DNA from: Guillardia theta CCMP2712
Lineage: Eukaryota; Cryptophyceae; Pyrenomonadales; Geminigeraceae
NCBI RefSeq assembly: GCF_000315625.1
Contig: NW_005434587.1
Location: 297,027-340,249, forward strand
Direction: 5' to 3'
DNA length: 43,223 bases
Both the position numbers and the translations under genes were made by a program. Under the pieces are notes generated by a model. That model was not told the DNA's origin. It worked only from the letters and a program-made list of their open reading frames with translations, and did not search any database. Positions 1 to 11,169 of this stretch are shown here, in pieces; the first letter of the stretch is position 1, and each line of letters starts with the position of its first letter.

Positions 1-363
1 TCGGGCTTTTGTGATTTGGAATCAGCAGCTGGGCGGCATGACTAGAAGCTGAAGGTGTTCTTCATGCTGCTGCTTTGCCCATTTCCTCATCAAAAGCTTA
101 CGTTTCTTTCTGGTTCACCTCTCTTCTTGCTTGTCCTTTCGCTTCTTTGTCTTTCTATAGTCTCACATTAATGATTTGTTGTATTATGGTGGTAATAATT
201 AGGAGAGCCAACGTGAAGGGGAAACCAGAGAGAGAAGAGCGAGAGAGGAGAGAGAAGAGAGGAGAAGAGAGGAGGAGAGAGGGGAGAGGAGCGAGGAGAG
301 AGGAGGAGAGAGAAGAGAGGAGGAGAGAGGAGAGAGGAGAAGAGAGAGAAGAGCCTTCAAGAC

Positions 364-1649
364 CTCATCAATAGCTCGTCCTATCCGCTCAAGCACAAAG
401 AGAGAGAAGAATCCGCACATGGAGACTGCTGTTCCTGTCTTCCACTGGCTGATACGGGAATTCAATGTCCTCCTCCTCCTCCTCCTCCTCCTCCTCCTCC
501 TCCTGTCTCTCACTGTCCTCCTCCTGTCTCTCACTGTCCTCCTCCTACCTTGAAATGTTGACTGGAGCTCGAGGCGAAGACCCGAAGCTTGTGGTCGTCC
601 ACCCCTTGGCCATGAGCAGCAGCAGCGCTGACGACAATCATGAGACACCAACAAGGTGGGAGGAGCTGGGGATGTGGAGGAGAAGACGGAGGAGGGCAGG
701 AGATGGAGGTGAAGATCGAGGAGAGAAGGGGGAGGAGGAGGAGGAGGAGGAATGGGGCAGGGGAGGAGGGGGAAGCGGAGATAGAGATGAAGGAGGAGAT
801 GAAAGGGGGGAGGGGGAGGGGGAGGGGAGGAATGAGGGAGGAGGAGGGGGAGGAGGAGGGGGAAGAATGAGGGAGCGGAAGTGGCAGGAGAACAAAGTTT
901 CTTACTCATGATGATGATATTTGACAATGATCCCGCCACTTCACCCAATCCCTGCAGGGCTTTGCGTCCTTCCCCGTCGTCTGCGTACTGACAGACCAGC
1001 GATGAGATGAAGCAGCAGAGGAGGGGGCGAAGGGAACGCGAGAGAGGAGTGCAAGAAGAGGAAGGGGAAGGGGAAGAGGAAGAGGAAGAGGAAGAGGAAG
1101 AGGAAGAGGAAGAGGAAGAGGAAGAGGAAGAGGAAAACGAGGGAGAGGGAGGCAGAGGGAGGGAGAGGAGCAGTAAAAGGAAAAGTGACCGAATAGACAG
1201 AAGGAGAGTGTGTTGCTTCCCTAAGAAAGGGAAAAGAAATGGCCATGACAATGAAGGTGAAAATGGTGGAGGTGATAATGATGGAGGAGGAGAGAGGAGA
1301 GAGGAGAGAGGGAGGAGGAGAGAGGAGAGAGGCGAGAGGAAGAAGTGTTGTGTTGGTCACCTGCAAGCCATGGAGGGTCTCGAAGAAGACGCTGATGTAC
1401 TGGAAGAGAAGAGCAGCAGCGAGAAGCATCTCAACAGGATGGAGCGGCTGCGATGGAGAAGTGAGGGATGAAGACAAGGAGAAGAAAAGAACCTGAGGCT
1501 CCCTGACTCTCACATACGCAAAGAATGAGAAGAAGATGATGATGGTGTACATGATAGTCCACCCCACAAACATCTCGAGAAGTCCCTTGGGGATGGTTAG
1601 GAAGGAAGGGCAAGTGACAACTTGGAATCATCATCATCAGCATCAGCAT

Positions 1650-1739
<90 letters not shown>

Positions 1740-1740
1740 T

Positions 1741-1773
<33 letters not shown>

Positions 1774-2750
1774 CCTGTTCATCCACTGAGAATTGCTGAT
1801 ACCACCATCTAATACAGCGGCAGCAGTCAACATCACACGTGTCGAAGAGGAAGCGGAGACAAGCAAAGAGGAGGAAACGAAGTTGGGAAAGGAACATGAA
1901 GGGGGAAGGAGAAGGAGAGGAAAAAGGAGAAGAAGATTGAGAAGGAACGAGGAGCAGGTGTCGGGGAGAGGGGCAGGCATGAAGGAGGGGAGAATGTCGT
2001 CATGATCATGAGGAAAGGAGCAAGTCAATCATGAAGAAACTTTTACCCTCCCGAGTTGAGAAACGTGAGAGAAAATTGAAGGTCGACAACGTCATCGCAA
2101 TTGCTCAGCATAGTATACCACTGACAGAGCAGCGTCAGGCCTTCGAGCTGCAAGGCAGCAAAACAACCTGAGCCGGTTGATCGGTCGGTGACAAGTTGAG
2201 ATCAGCTTGATAGCTTCCAAGCGGAACATTCAGACCTGCTCGACGAAGAGGTTAAGCAATCAACAAACAGCAAACAATCACAAGTCTGAGGTTCACAAAC
2301 AGGACACAACAATTGTCTGAGAGCTACACAAACAGAAGACAAGACAGATATGAAGACAGAAAACCTTCACTAAGGGAATCGTCTTGCTCGTCCTCTGTAA
2401 CCTACAAGCAAATCAGCTTCTCTCTTGATACTTTCCCCTCCCACCATTAGCGAAACATTTCGCAGCCCCATGCATGAAAGCTCCTGGTAGTGTGCGAGAA
2501 TGTGCGGCCAAGACTCTATGCTGTCACGAAGATTTGAGTTCCGAGAAGGTGCAAGGAAGTAGGTAGAGGAGGAGGAGGATGAGGAGGAGGAGGAGGAGGA
2601 GGAGGAGGAGGAGGAGGAGGAGGAGGAGGAGGAGGAGGAGGCACCTGCCATCGAAGAAGAGGAATCGTTGACCGCGTACTCTTGTTTTTGTCTTCACGAG
2701 AATTCTTCCTCCTGTCTTGTCGAACGTGAACTGACCCAAGTAAATTTCGC
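364..2750 (-). CDS. GPR180/TMEM145-like seven-transmembrane protein, 3' end outside window
   Basis: Spliced minus-strand gene. Supported exons, 5' to 3': about 2750-2645, 2520-2445 (or to 2402), 2147-2047, 1808-1775, 1585-1493, 1447-1361, 987-906, 627-549, 448-364. Phases match across all of them except between 2445 and 2147, where one exon may be missing. The lumenal part shows FTFDKTGGRILV, FLFFDG and QWYTMLSNC, the equivalent of the family's RWWYIAL..C. The linker QFSVDEQGLLE mirrors the family's HFSADE.GILE. Next come TM1 (GWTIMYTIIIFFSFFAYV), TM2 (MLLAAALLFQYISVFF), YADDGEGR, TM3 ending MAKGWT, and TM4 (AVSMCGFFSLFVLERIG). This order fits the GpcrRhopsn4 family, probable Golgi/endomembrane or surface receptors. 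The remaining TMs lie left of the window. The start codon was not found: the reading frame at 2739 begins with TTG, and an upstream signal-peptide exon is likely. Confidence 0.72.
467..548. repeat. (TCC)n microsatellite with a duplicated unit, intronic
   Basis: About 12 TCC units followed by two copies of a roughly 21-bp unit (CTGTCTCTCACTGTCCTCCTC). It lies in the intron between the TM3 and TM4 exons of the 7TM gene. The serine- or arginine-rich reading frames it creates are artefacts. Confidence 0.9.
640..905. repeat. GGA/GGGGAG purine-rich low-complexity tract, intronic
   Basis: Nearly pure purine on the plus strand (GGAGGAGGAGG, GGGGAGGGGGAGGGG). It fills the 278-nt intron 628-905 of the 7TM gene. 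Its coding-strand complement is a long polypyrimidine run. Confidence 0.8.
1056..1134. repeat. (GAAGAG)n hexanucleotide microsatellite, intronic
   Basis: About ten GAAGAG units preceded by GGGGAA variants. It sits in intron 988-1360 of the 7TM gene. Confidence 0.92.
1628..1771. repeat. (CAT)n trinucleotide microsatellite, intronic
   Basis: Around 40 CAT/ATC units with a short CAG interruption near 1670. It occupies most of intron 1586-1774, between the exons coding QFSVDEQ and GLLEMF. The apparent poly-His, poly-Met and poly-Asp frames are shadows. Confidence 0.95.
2566..2641. repeat. (GAG)n trinucleotide microsatellite, intronic
   Basis: About 24 GAG units in intron 2521-2644 of the 7TM gene, directly next to the donor of the N-terminal exon. 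Confidence 0.93.
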
Positions 2751-3690
2751 TAAATCTGCAAATCCAGTCAGCCTCAACTACCCTCCCTCCTTCCCCCCTT
2801 CCCTCCTCTGCTCACAATTGTGCTGATGAACGCAGTTTGCCCCGGATAACTTTTCCCTGCGATCCCCCAAGACGCCACAGCAGGAGGCAGAAGATCAACC
2901 GCTGAAAAATTGACAACTTGTCAACAAATACATTCAATCGACTTTCATTGGTATCGTACACTTCCAGCCACATCATGCCTCAACATCACCCTCGTCCTCT
3001 TCACCCCCTCAGTTCTTGCAGTTCTCTCATCACCATCATCATTCTCTCAGTGTTCTTTGTATTCTCTCAGTGTTCTTTGTCTTCAGCATATCGACTTGAG
3101 AGACGTCAATTTCTCCATTGCCATCGCAATGCCCATCTTGTCTACTTTCTTATCTCCGTCTCTCAGATTCTAACCTTCCCTGTTGAGTGTGTGGTCTCTC
3201 TTTCTCTCTCCACAGATAGTTCCTATCAGGGAGAAGATTGGTATCATGAAATGACATGTTCTTCATTGGGGTTGCCATGAATGACATCGAAATCATCACA
3301 TGCTACCACAAATCTTCGATCTTGATATCTCATTCGCTTCCTCCTTGTACTTGTCTTCCTCCTGATCCTCATCATTTTGGTTGCTCTCCTCCTCCTCCTT
3401 CTCCTCCTCCTCCTCCTGATGCTCCTCCCCCCTCCCTTCCCCTCCCCTTGCATACCTGGATCCTCATTTCTCAATCGGGTGACACCGTAACACCGTACCC
3501 TACCTCCTCATTTCACCCCCACCCCTCCAACTCTTTCCACCACCCCTTCTTTTTACAAATAATGTAATCATTAAGTACCCCAGTACGTGGAAATTTTGAT
3601 ACCCACCCCTGTATGCACTTGCTACCCCACCCTGGTTTTCCCCTACAGGCTCCCGCCAAAGACAATTTCTGCTCCGACAGGTTTGACCTG
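2751..3690. other. Intergenic region between divergent genes; TACCCC-rich patch
   Basis: No gene could be supported. 3000-3230 is pyrimidine-rich, with a short direct repeat of TATTCTCTCAGTGTTCTTTG near 3045-3080. 3360-3450 is CTC-rich. 3485-3630 repeats ACCCC/TACCCC words and resembles the zones at 17840-18060 and 38590-39360. An ATG at 3613 is in frame with the next gene, and a possible acceptor (CCTACAG) lies at about 3650. The first exon of the 7TM gene and the promoters of both genes should lie here. Confidence 0.5.
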
Positions 3691-5554
3691 ATGGCGTCGC
3701 CGCTTGAGCGCTACCTGGCGGATAGCCTGAGGATTCCGCAGCTTCCCCAGCAGAGGCCCAGCTCTACTTACCTCGCCCACTCCAGCAGAGATCCACAGGA
3801 GATCCTGGACAGAATCTCGTACAGCATGTCCGCGGTCAGTCCAGGTGAGAGAAACGGGAGTGGGAGCAACAAGGCTGAAAGAATGGCAGGACGGGCATCG
3901 TACTCGGAGGTCAACCACTTGAACGAGGATGAGCAAGAGATCCTCAACAGAATAGCGACGAGAGTCTCAGCCAGATTTGTGTCCCATGAGACACCCAGGG
4001 CTGATGTGAGGAACTCAAAGCCGGTTGCTCCTCCTGCGCAGGCTGGGCAGAACCATGCCAACGCTCCGTTGAAGATGGACAAGTCGACCTCCTCGGACGA
4101 TATGGAGGTCGGGGCTGACAAGCTAGTGGAAGACAACAGTTCGATCATGGAAGAGAACAAACTTCTAAGAAGAGAGTATGCGGAGTTGTATGAAATCAGC
4201 GAGTATACTGAAACCCAGAGTGATAGTTTGCACGTTTGAAATATGTTGACAGGAGGTTAAAGTCTGAGCGACTATCGCAAGATGAGAATTTACGCAAAAC
4301 TGTCAACGCCATGGTCGAACCTTATATGGATGCACCCTGATGTTGATGTTTCTGCAGAATCTCAAGTACTCAAGTCTGCAGTCACAATATTCTTATTCCC
4401 TAGCCGAGATAGAAAGCTTGGTTTGTTTCGTCATGAGCTCATAGATGTGGATATTGATTCACGCATATCAGAAAGAACACTCCATCAAGATGGAGATGAT
4501 CGCGCAGCAAAAGGTTTCTTGCGATCGGCGATAGTGTTCCGTCAGTAAGAGTCTATCAGATTCAAGACGTCGACTCTCAACGAAAAGTAGCCGTCAGATA
4601 CTGTGAGGTGATGGAAATAATTATCTACTTACAACCTTGACCTACCAGACTGCAGAGCCTCGAGAGCTCACTACTCGATGAGAAGAAGTGACCAACAGAT
4701 CATTCAGCTTCAGTTGTTGAACTCTTTGATGCAGGAAACTGCAAGTCGCCATCCTTACGAACGAGAAGTTGAGGAGGCAACTGCTTGAGGTTTCTAAGAA
4801 GGTGAGCGTTGGATTTAAGTGTGTGAATGAAGAATCATTTCATCAGGACATCATTCCTCCGGTCGATGCTGACTACGACGACGACACGTCAAACCTTGTC
4901 AAGAGGTACGAACACTCGACGACACGTCAAACCTTGTCAAAAGGTACATGTTCTCTTCCCTTACATCTGTGACAGGTTGTCAAATTCCAAGAAGACTCTC
5001 CTGGACGGGGCTGAGGTATGACAAGCATTCTAGCCCCCTGCTTGACTGCCGCTTCAGCCCGGAAACCCGACAGAAGGGGAGGGGACTAGGCGATCCTCGG
5101 CAAACCTTTCTGCTGCTCGAGAAAACGACGCTGACGATGCGACTGCAAGCGACAAGAGGATGATGAGTGTGATTCATGAGCAAGCCATGGTGTGCTCAGT
5201 CTGTTCAGCAGCACATCATAGTCTGACCTTGTTGCAGATCATCCAGCAGCTCCGGAATGAACTTGCCCTCTCCACAAGGTGAGTTGCCGTCAAAGCCGCA
5301 AAATCTATGACTCCCAGGAGTAGAGTTGAGAATCCCCTGCTGGACTTGGACCCTCTCGAAGTTCTCCGCGTTTCCCTCAACATCTCCCTGGCGCCAGACT
5401 CAGGTAGATGTTCGGCTCGCATGAGCGGTGCTGATCCTCTGTCAGGATTGGAGCGGCAGGAGCGGGCGTTGGCTCTGGTTCAGCGACTTTGCGGTCAGGC
5501 ATCTCCTGACGATGCAGCAGGTCAAGCAGGCGGTGGAGTCGCAGACAGGGTGGA
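3691..5554 (+). CDS. Coiled-coil protein of unknown function (5' part)
   Basis: No family recognised. The start at 3691 gives MASPLERYLADSLRIP; an in-frame ATG at 3613 is possible. The first exon (3691-4175) contains two similar motifs, PQEILDRISYSMS and EQEILNRIATRVS, about 46 residues apart. Short phase-compatible exons follow, coding LKSERLSQDENLRK, NLKYSSLQSQYSYSLAEIES, KEHSIKMEMIAQQK, IQDVDSQRK, SLESSLLDEKK, KLQVAILTNEKLRRQLLE, a polar linker ending SVIHEQAM, and IIQQLRNELALST. Their introns are 39-56 nt long. The heptad-like Leu/Ile pattern indicates coiled coil. Exon boundaries after about 5400 are ambiguous. Related exons at 6240-6639 probably finish the gene, with a GC-rich repeat between. 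Confidence 0.6.
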
Positions 5555-5689
5555 TCCTCGCGCCTGCGTTAGCTGAGATGGCCTCGGAGGCTTTCGGTCA
5601 CAGTGCAGCTGAGGTTGCGCCCGAGCTACCAAGTTCTCCCTGACAGGCGGAGGCCAGGTGGACTGAGGCTCTATCAGGCACGGTAACCC

Positions 5690-5795
5690 TAGCCCAGCCT
5701 GTCATTGTCCTCGTACTGAGTCAGTGACGTTGGCAGTCAGTGCCGCCCGGCTCCGAGTCGGCGGCCCCGGCGGCCCCCGGGGTTGAATCACTGAG
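5690..5795. repeat. Short copy of the GC-rich interspersed repeat
   Basis: A roughly 100-bp island of GC-rich DNA with TCAGTG words (AGTCAGTGACG, GGCAGTCAGTGCCGCCC, CGGCGGCCCCGGGG). It resembles the larger blocks at 7040, 18080, 32690, 36060 and 38080. The AT-richer DNA from 5800 to about 6230 holds no supported exon. Confidence 0.6.
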
Positions 5796-6239
5796 TGCCT
5801 GATGCGTTTTAAAACTTCAGGAACTCTTCTTTACTCAAAGTCAAGTCCGGTACCAAAACTCCAATTTTATTCTATCAAAGTGCCTGTTGGTGCTTGGACA
5901 GTCACGAGACCGCAGCACAAGGGCCCTACCCCCTCATATCACCTTGGAGGACCCACCTACTCGTAATGAGTCACTTAACCGTGCCCACCTGGGAACCCGG
6001 GTACTATACGCAGTTTCTAGGACCAGAGTTCGTATCGAGGCCTTACAGAGGGCCTAGCATCCCCTATGCAATGAAGTTTCCCGAATGTTGACAAGAGGGG
6101 TGGTGACATACTGGGAATACGGAGGGGTCGTGGACACAACCGGGGGGTCGAGGGGGTGGGGGTTGCATCGGGGTCGGACTTATCGCCGTGAGAGCGGGAT
6201 TTCCACGCCCCGAGGAGCTCGACTCGAGGGACGGCACAG

Positions 6240-6639
6240 CAGAGCGCGAGGAGGAGAGCAGTAGAAAGGTTACGAGCAGCGATGAGCAGTATGGAGAAGA
6301 GACTGTCTGAATTAAAGACCGAGCTCGCGAAATGTGATAAGGTCTTGACGTTCTTCAGGAACAGCGCAAGGACTGAAGTTACGAGTGAGTAGATGTGCCA
6401 GAGCGCCATGGACGTCAAAGGCATCAACTCACCTGCTGTCAGGGTTAGTGGACGAGATACAAGACCGCAAGACCAGGATATTGGAAGAGATGTCGGTGGT
6501 ATGCCATCTCACACACTTGAAACTTGGAGCCTCACGTATCCGTTTTCAGGTCAAGTCTGTGATAGCACGCCCAAAAGGATTCCCAAAGAAAAAAATCGAG
6601 AAATATGTTAGCGTTGCTTCAGGAGTGATGATTTTTTGA
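6240..6639 (+). CDS. Coiled-coil exons, probable 3' end of the 3691 gene
   Basis: Three exons: 6240-6384, 6443-6498 and 6550-6639. Phases match, and the introns are 58 and 51 nt with GTGAGT and GTATGC donors. They code a charged helical stretch (VERLRAAMSSMEKRLSELK, LVDEIQDRKTRILEEM) and a basic C-terminus (ARPKGFPKKKIEKYV), ending at a TGA at 6637. Composition and strand match the upstream coiled-coil exons, so one interrupted gene is the simplest reading. The junction across the GC-rich repeat could not be traced. Confidence 0.55.
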
Positions 6640-7589
6640 GGACAGAACTCCATGCATGTCCATGTATTGATTGCTATTCATGAATGTACTAGAGTAAGAA
6701 TGATCCATCCGATCCCATAATGTGTTCATGATTAATTCTGCATTTGATGCATCGATGAATCATGTATCGGTAGAGGAAGTATCTCGAAGGCATAGAGGAA
6801 TCGTTTTTACAACCAGCCTGATCATGTTGCTAGCCGTGATAATCTTCGCCTCGTTGAGGTCTGCAACAACTTTAGTATTGTCATTTTATGCCAATGTTTA
6901 CCCTCCGAGGCTCAGGGCCTTTCACTTCAAGTAAAGTCTGTCGTATGGAATTGATCAACGGATTGCGGCAAAGTTTGGGCGGCCGATGACCTCGGATCGA
7001 GCCTCCACATCACTGATCAGTGCCATGATCGGATGCTCTTAACCAGCCTGAGCAGTGAAACTGCGGGCCCGGGGTGCGAGCCTGACGAGGCGAGTCGGTG
7101 ACCGTACAAGTCGCCGCAAGCATTCACTCAGCGTGGCCTGCCACTGGCAGCATCATGTGCCGCTGCCCGGCGGCGGGCACGGTCTCGCGGAGCCCGGTGT
7201 CCAGCCCGGGCCGCGGGCTCGGCGGGGCCCGGGCCGGCAGTGACTGCAGCCTGCCGCAGTGCCCTGAGCCTCAGCGGCCATCACGGTCAGCGGCGGCCCG
7301 GTGCCCGGAGCCAGGCTGAGTCGCGCCCGCCGCCACGGCTCATCATCATCAGCATTCGGTTGAAGTTTGACCGGGACTCAGGGCCGGGGACTCCGGCGGC
7401 GGTCGGCGCCGCCCGGCCCGCCGCCGGGCTGACTGCGGCACCGTCCGCGCTGCGGCCCACTCAGGCCGGCCGGGCCGCCGGGCCCGGCCCCGGACTCAGT
7501 CGGGAAAGGGGTGGGGGTGGGGGTGGGGGTGAGAAGATAACGTGTTGGGACGTACAAGGGGTGGGTAGTCGGCGGCTATTCTGGGCAAC
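6640..7589. other. Intergenic region with large GC-rich repeat block (7040-7500)
   Basis: 6640-7040 has average composition. A 70-residue frame at 6722-6934 includes a hydrophobic stretch but has no other support. 7040-7500 is an abrupt GC-rich block full of CCGGGCCCGG-type words separated by TCAG/CTGA (GGGGCCCGGGCCGGCAGTGA). It ends in a (GGGGGT)n run at 7508-7530 just upstream of the next gene. Confidence 0.6.
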
Positions 7590-8251
7590 ATGCTGATCAA
7601 CCTGGTAAGAGCAGCAGAAGCAGCAGCAGCAGCAGCAGCAGCGTTGTGGGAGCAAGAGTAGATGCAGAAGGAAGGGCATAAGATGTAGAGTACTAGATTT
7701 GGAAACCTACATGACAAATAGCAAGATCGTGATGAGTAGCCGGAGTGAGTCGTATGTGGCTGGTAAAATAACATCCTGCGCTGCCCGTGGTGATGGGATA
7801 AATAATGAGATGAGAACTTATTCACCAGCAGCGCTGAGTGAAACAGATTCCAGTATCGTATTATGTGCTCTCTGATTTGGTTGGTTAGAACATGGCAGCA
7901 TTCACCATCGGGTATCAGAATGGTTATTCCGATGCCAAGAAGGCAAACTCGCCAGGAGGACAAGGATACGCGGCTGCTTACAAGTCAGGACTGCAGGCTG
8001 GTCTCAAGGTATTTGGCGTTTGCTGAAGCTGCGAAACTCCAAAAGGCGCTGACATAGCGTTCCAGCACGAGGAAAACCATCTCCAGTTCCTTCAGAGCAT
8101 GAAGAGAGCACGCGAGGCATACTATGCTGCTACCTCAGGAGGACAAGGAACAGCGGTAGGGAGAGATGGATGGGGAAGCGTCCGTTGACAACATGTGCAG
8201 GCTATGGGGGTTGTTCTGCCAAGCCAACCGATCGACACAGGAAGTCTCTGA
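7590..8251 (+). CDS. Small 91-residue protein with two GGQG motifs, unknown function
   Basis: Exons 7590-7604, 7889-8000, 8058-8155 and 8201-8251. Phases match and the total is 276 nt. The first exon codes only MLINL before a GTAAGA donor. The introns are 284 nt (with a CAG repeat), 57 and 45 nt. An ATG at 7892 could serve as an alternative start. The protein is polar and aromatic, with SPGGQGYAAAYKSGLQA and a later YYAATSGGQGTA around a helical middle (HEENHLQFLQSMKRAREA). No signal peptide, membrane segment or known domain was seen. It ends about 100 bp before the convergent methionine aminopeptidase gene. Confidence 0.55.
7611..7643. repeat. (GCA)n microsatellite in first intron
   Basis: About ten CAG/GCA units, one interrupted, inside the first intron of the small GGQG gene. 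Confidence 0.85.
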
Positions 8252-8348
8252 GAGGTTCACGTGTGTGTTTAGCTCGTCTTTGTGAATATGTTGTTTTTTC
8301 ATGTAATAACTTCTTGCTTCTCGGCTTGTTTTCTGAATGTTTCTTACT

Positions 8349-10431
<2,083 letters not shown>

Positions 10432-11169
10432 GATGTGAGAGGAGCTTCAGATGTTCAACAGCTTGCACTCAAATGGTTCCCAAGATCTGATCTGAACTGT
10501 TGCCCCACTGAAAACTGAATGAGTTAGTCAATGATTCCACAAAGCGATGCAAGGATCAACAAAGGTGGCATCGTAGCTGGACAGAAGGAGATGAACGCGT
10601 CAACGGATTGTATGTTCATGAAATCAGGAGGGAAGTACAGGAACAAACAAGACAGGGGCTGTCAGCCGTAGCCATTTCGTTGGATCAGGCTTTACATGAC
10701 ATTCCCTTTGACCTCCTGTCTTCCCTCAAAACTTTAACCCTACTACCTTCTAGCCACTCGAGCATTTCTCCCTCTACCTGCTACAATCATATTCTCGTTA
10801 CCTCGCTCCTCTACCCCCCTCCCTCCCTTCCCTCTTCCTCTCTCTTCCTCTCCTCCGCTTTCTGCATGCCATGCAAGGCCTCCGAGTCCTAAGTGAATCC
10901 TTAACTAAAACTCTGATTGAGCTAAACCCAACTGTGCATGGCCGTTACATTTTCATGAAGGCCGTTTGAATCCGTTACTACACAAATATCGTTACTCGGC
11001 TCGTGTATGGTCACAATTTTGAATGCGGGGTGACTATTTTCTAAATTAATTACAATGCTTCACAAATATACTAGTTATTTTGGAAATTTCTGTAATAAAG
11101 TTCGAAATCTAACCAAGTGATCTAATGTTTTGTGGCCACCGGGAGGGATCAGCCTGCAATTAGCAGAGG
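10432..11169. other. Intergenic region between divergent METAP2 and RNA-binding protein genes
   Basis: Divergent promoter region for both genes. 10730-10870 is pyrimidine-rich (CCCTCCCTTCCCTCTTCC) and 10900-11110 is AT-richer. An open frame at 10608-10892 lacks family features and runs into the pyrimidine tract, so it was not called. No TATA box or other element was identified with confidence. Confidence 0.4.

Noticed and set aside
549-627. Reading this exon as AAAAHGQGVDDHKLRVFAS
   Set aside because: The phase required by the upstream exon gives LLLLMAKGWTTTSFGSS instead, which contains the family KGWT motif.
75-1573. Several long Arg/Glu-, Ser- or Leu/Pro-rich open frames on both strands
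   Set aside because: They are translations of intronic purine or pyrimidine microsatellites of the 7TM gene; real exons lie in other frames with conserved family motifs.
2148-2235. Exon 2168-2235 of the 7TM gene coding LNVPLGSYQADLNL
   Set aside because: It keeps frame but would need a 20-nt intron (2148-2167), shorter than anything else here; left as unresolved.
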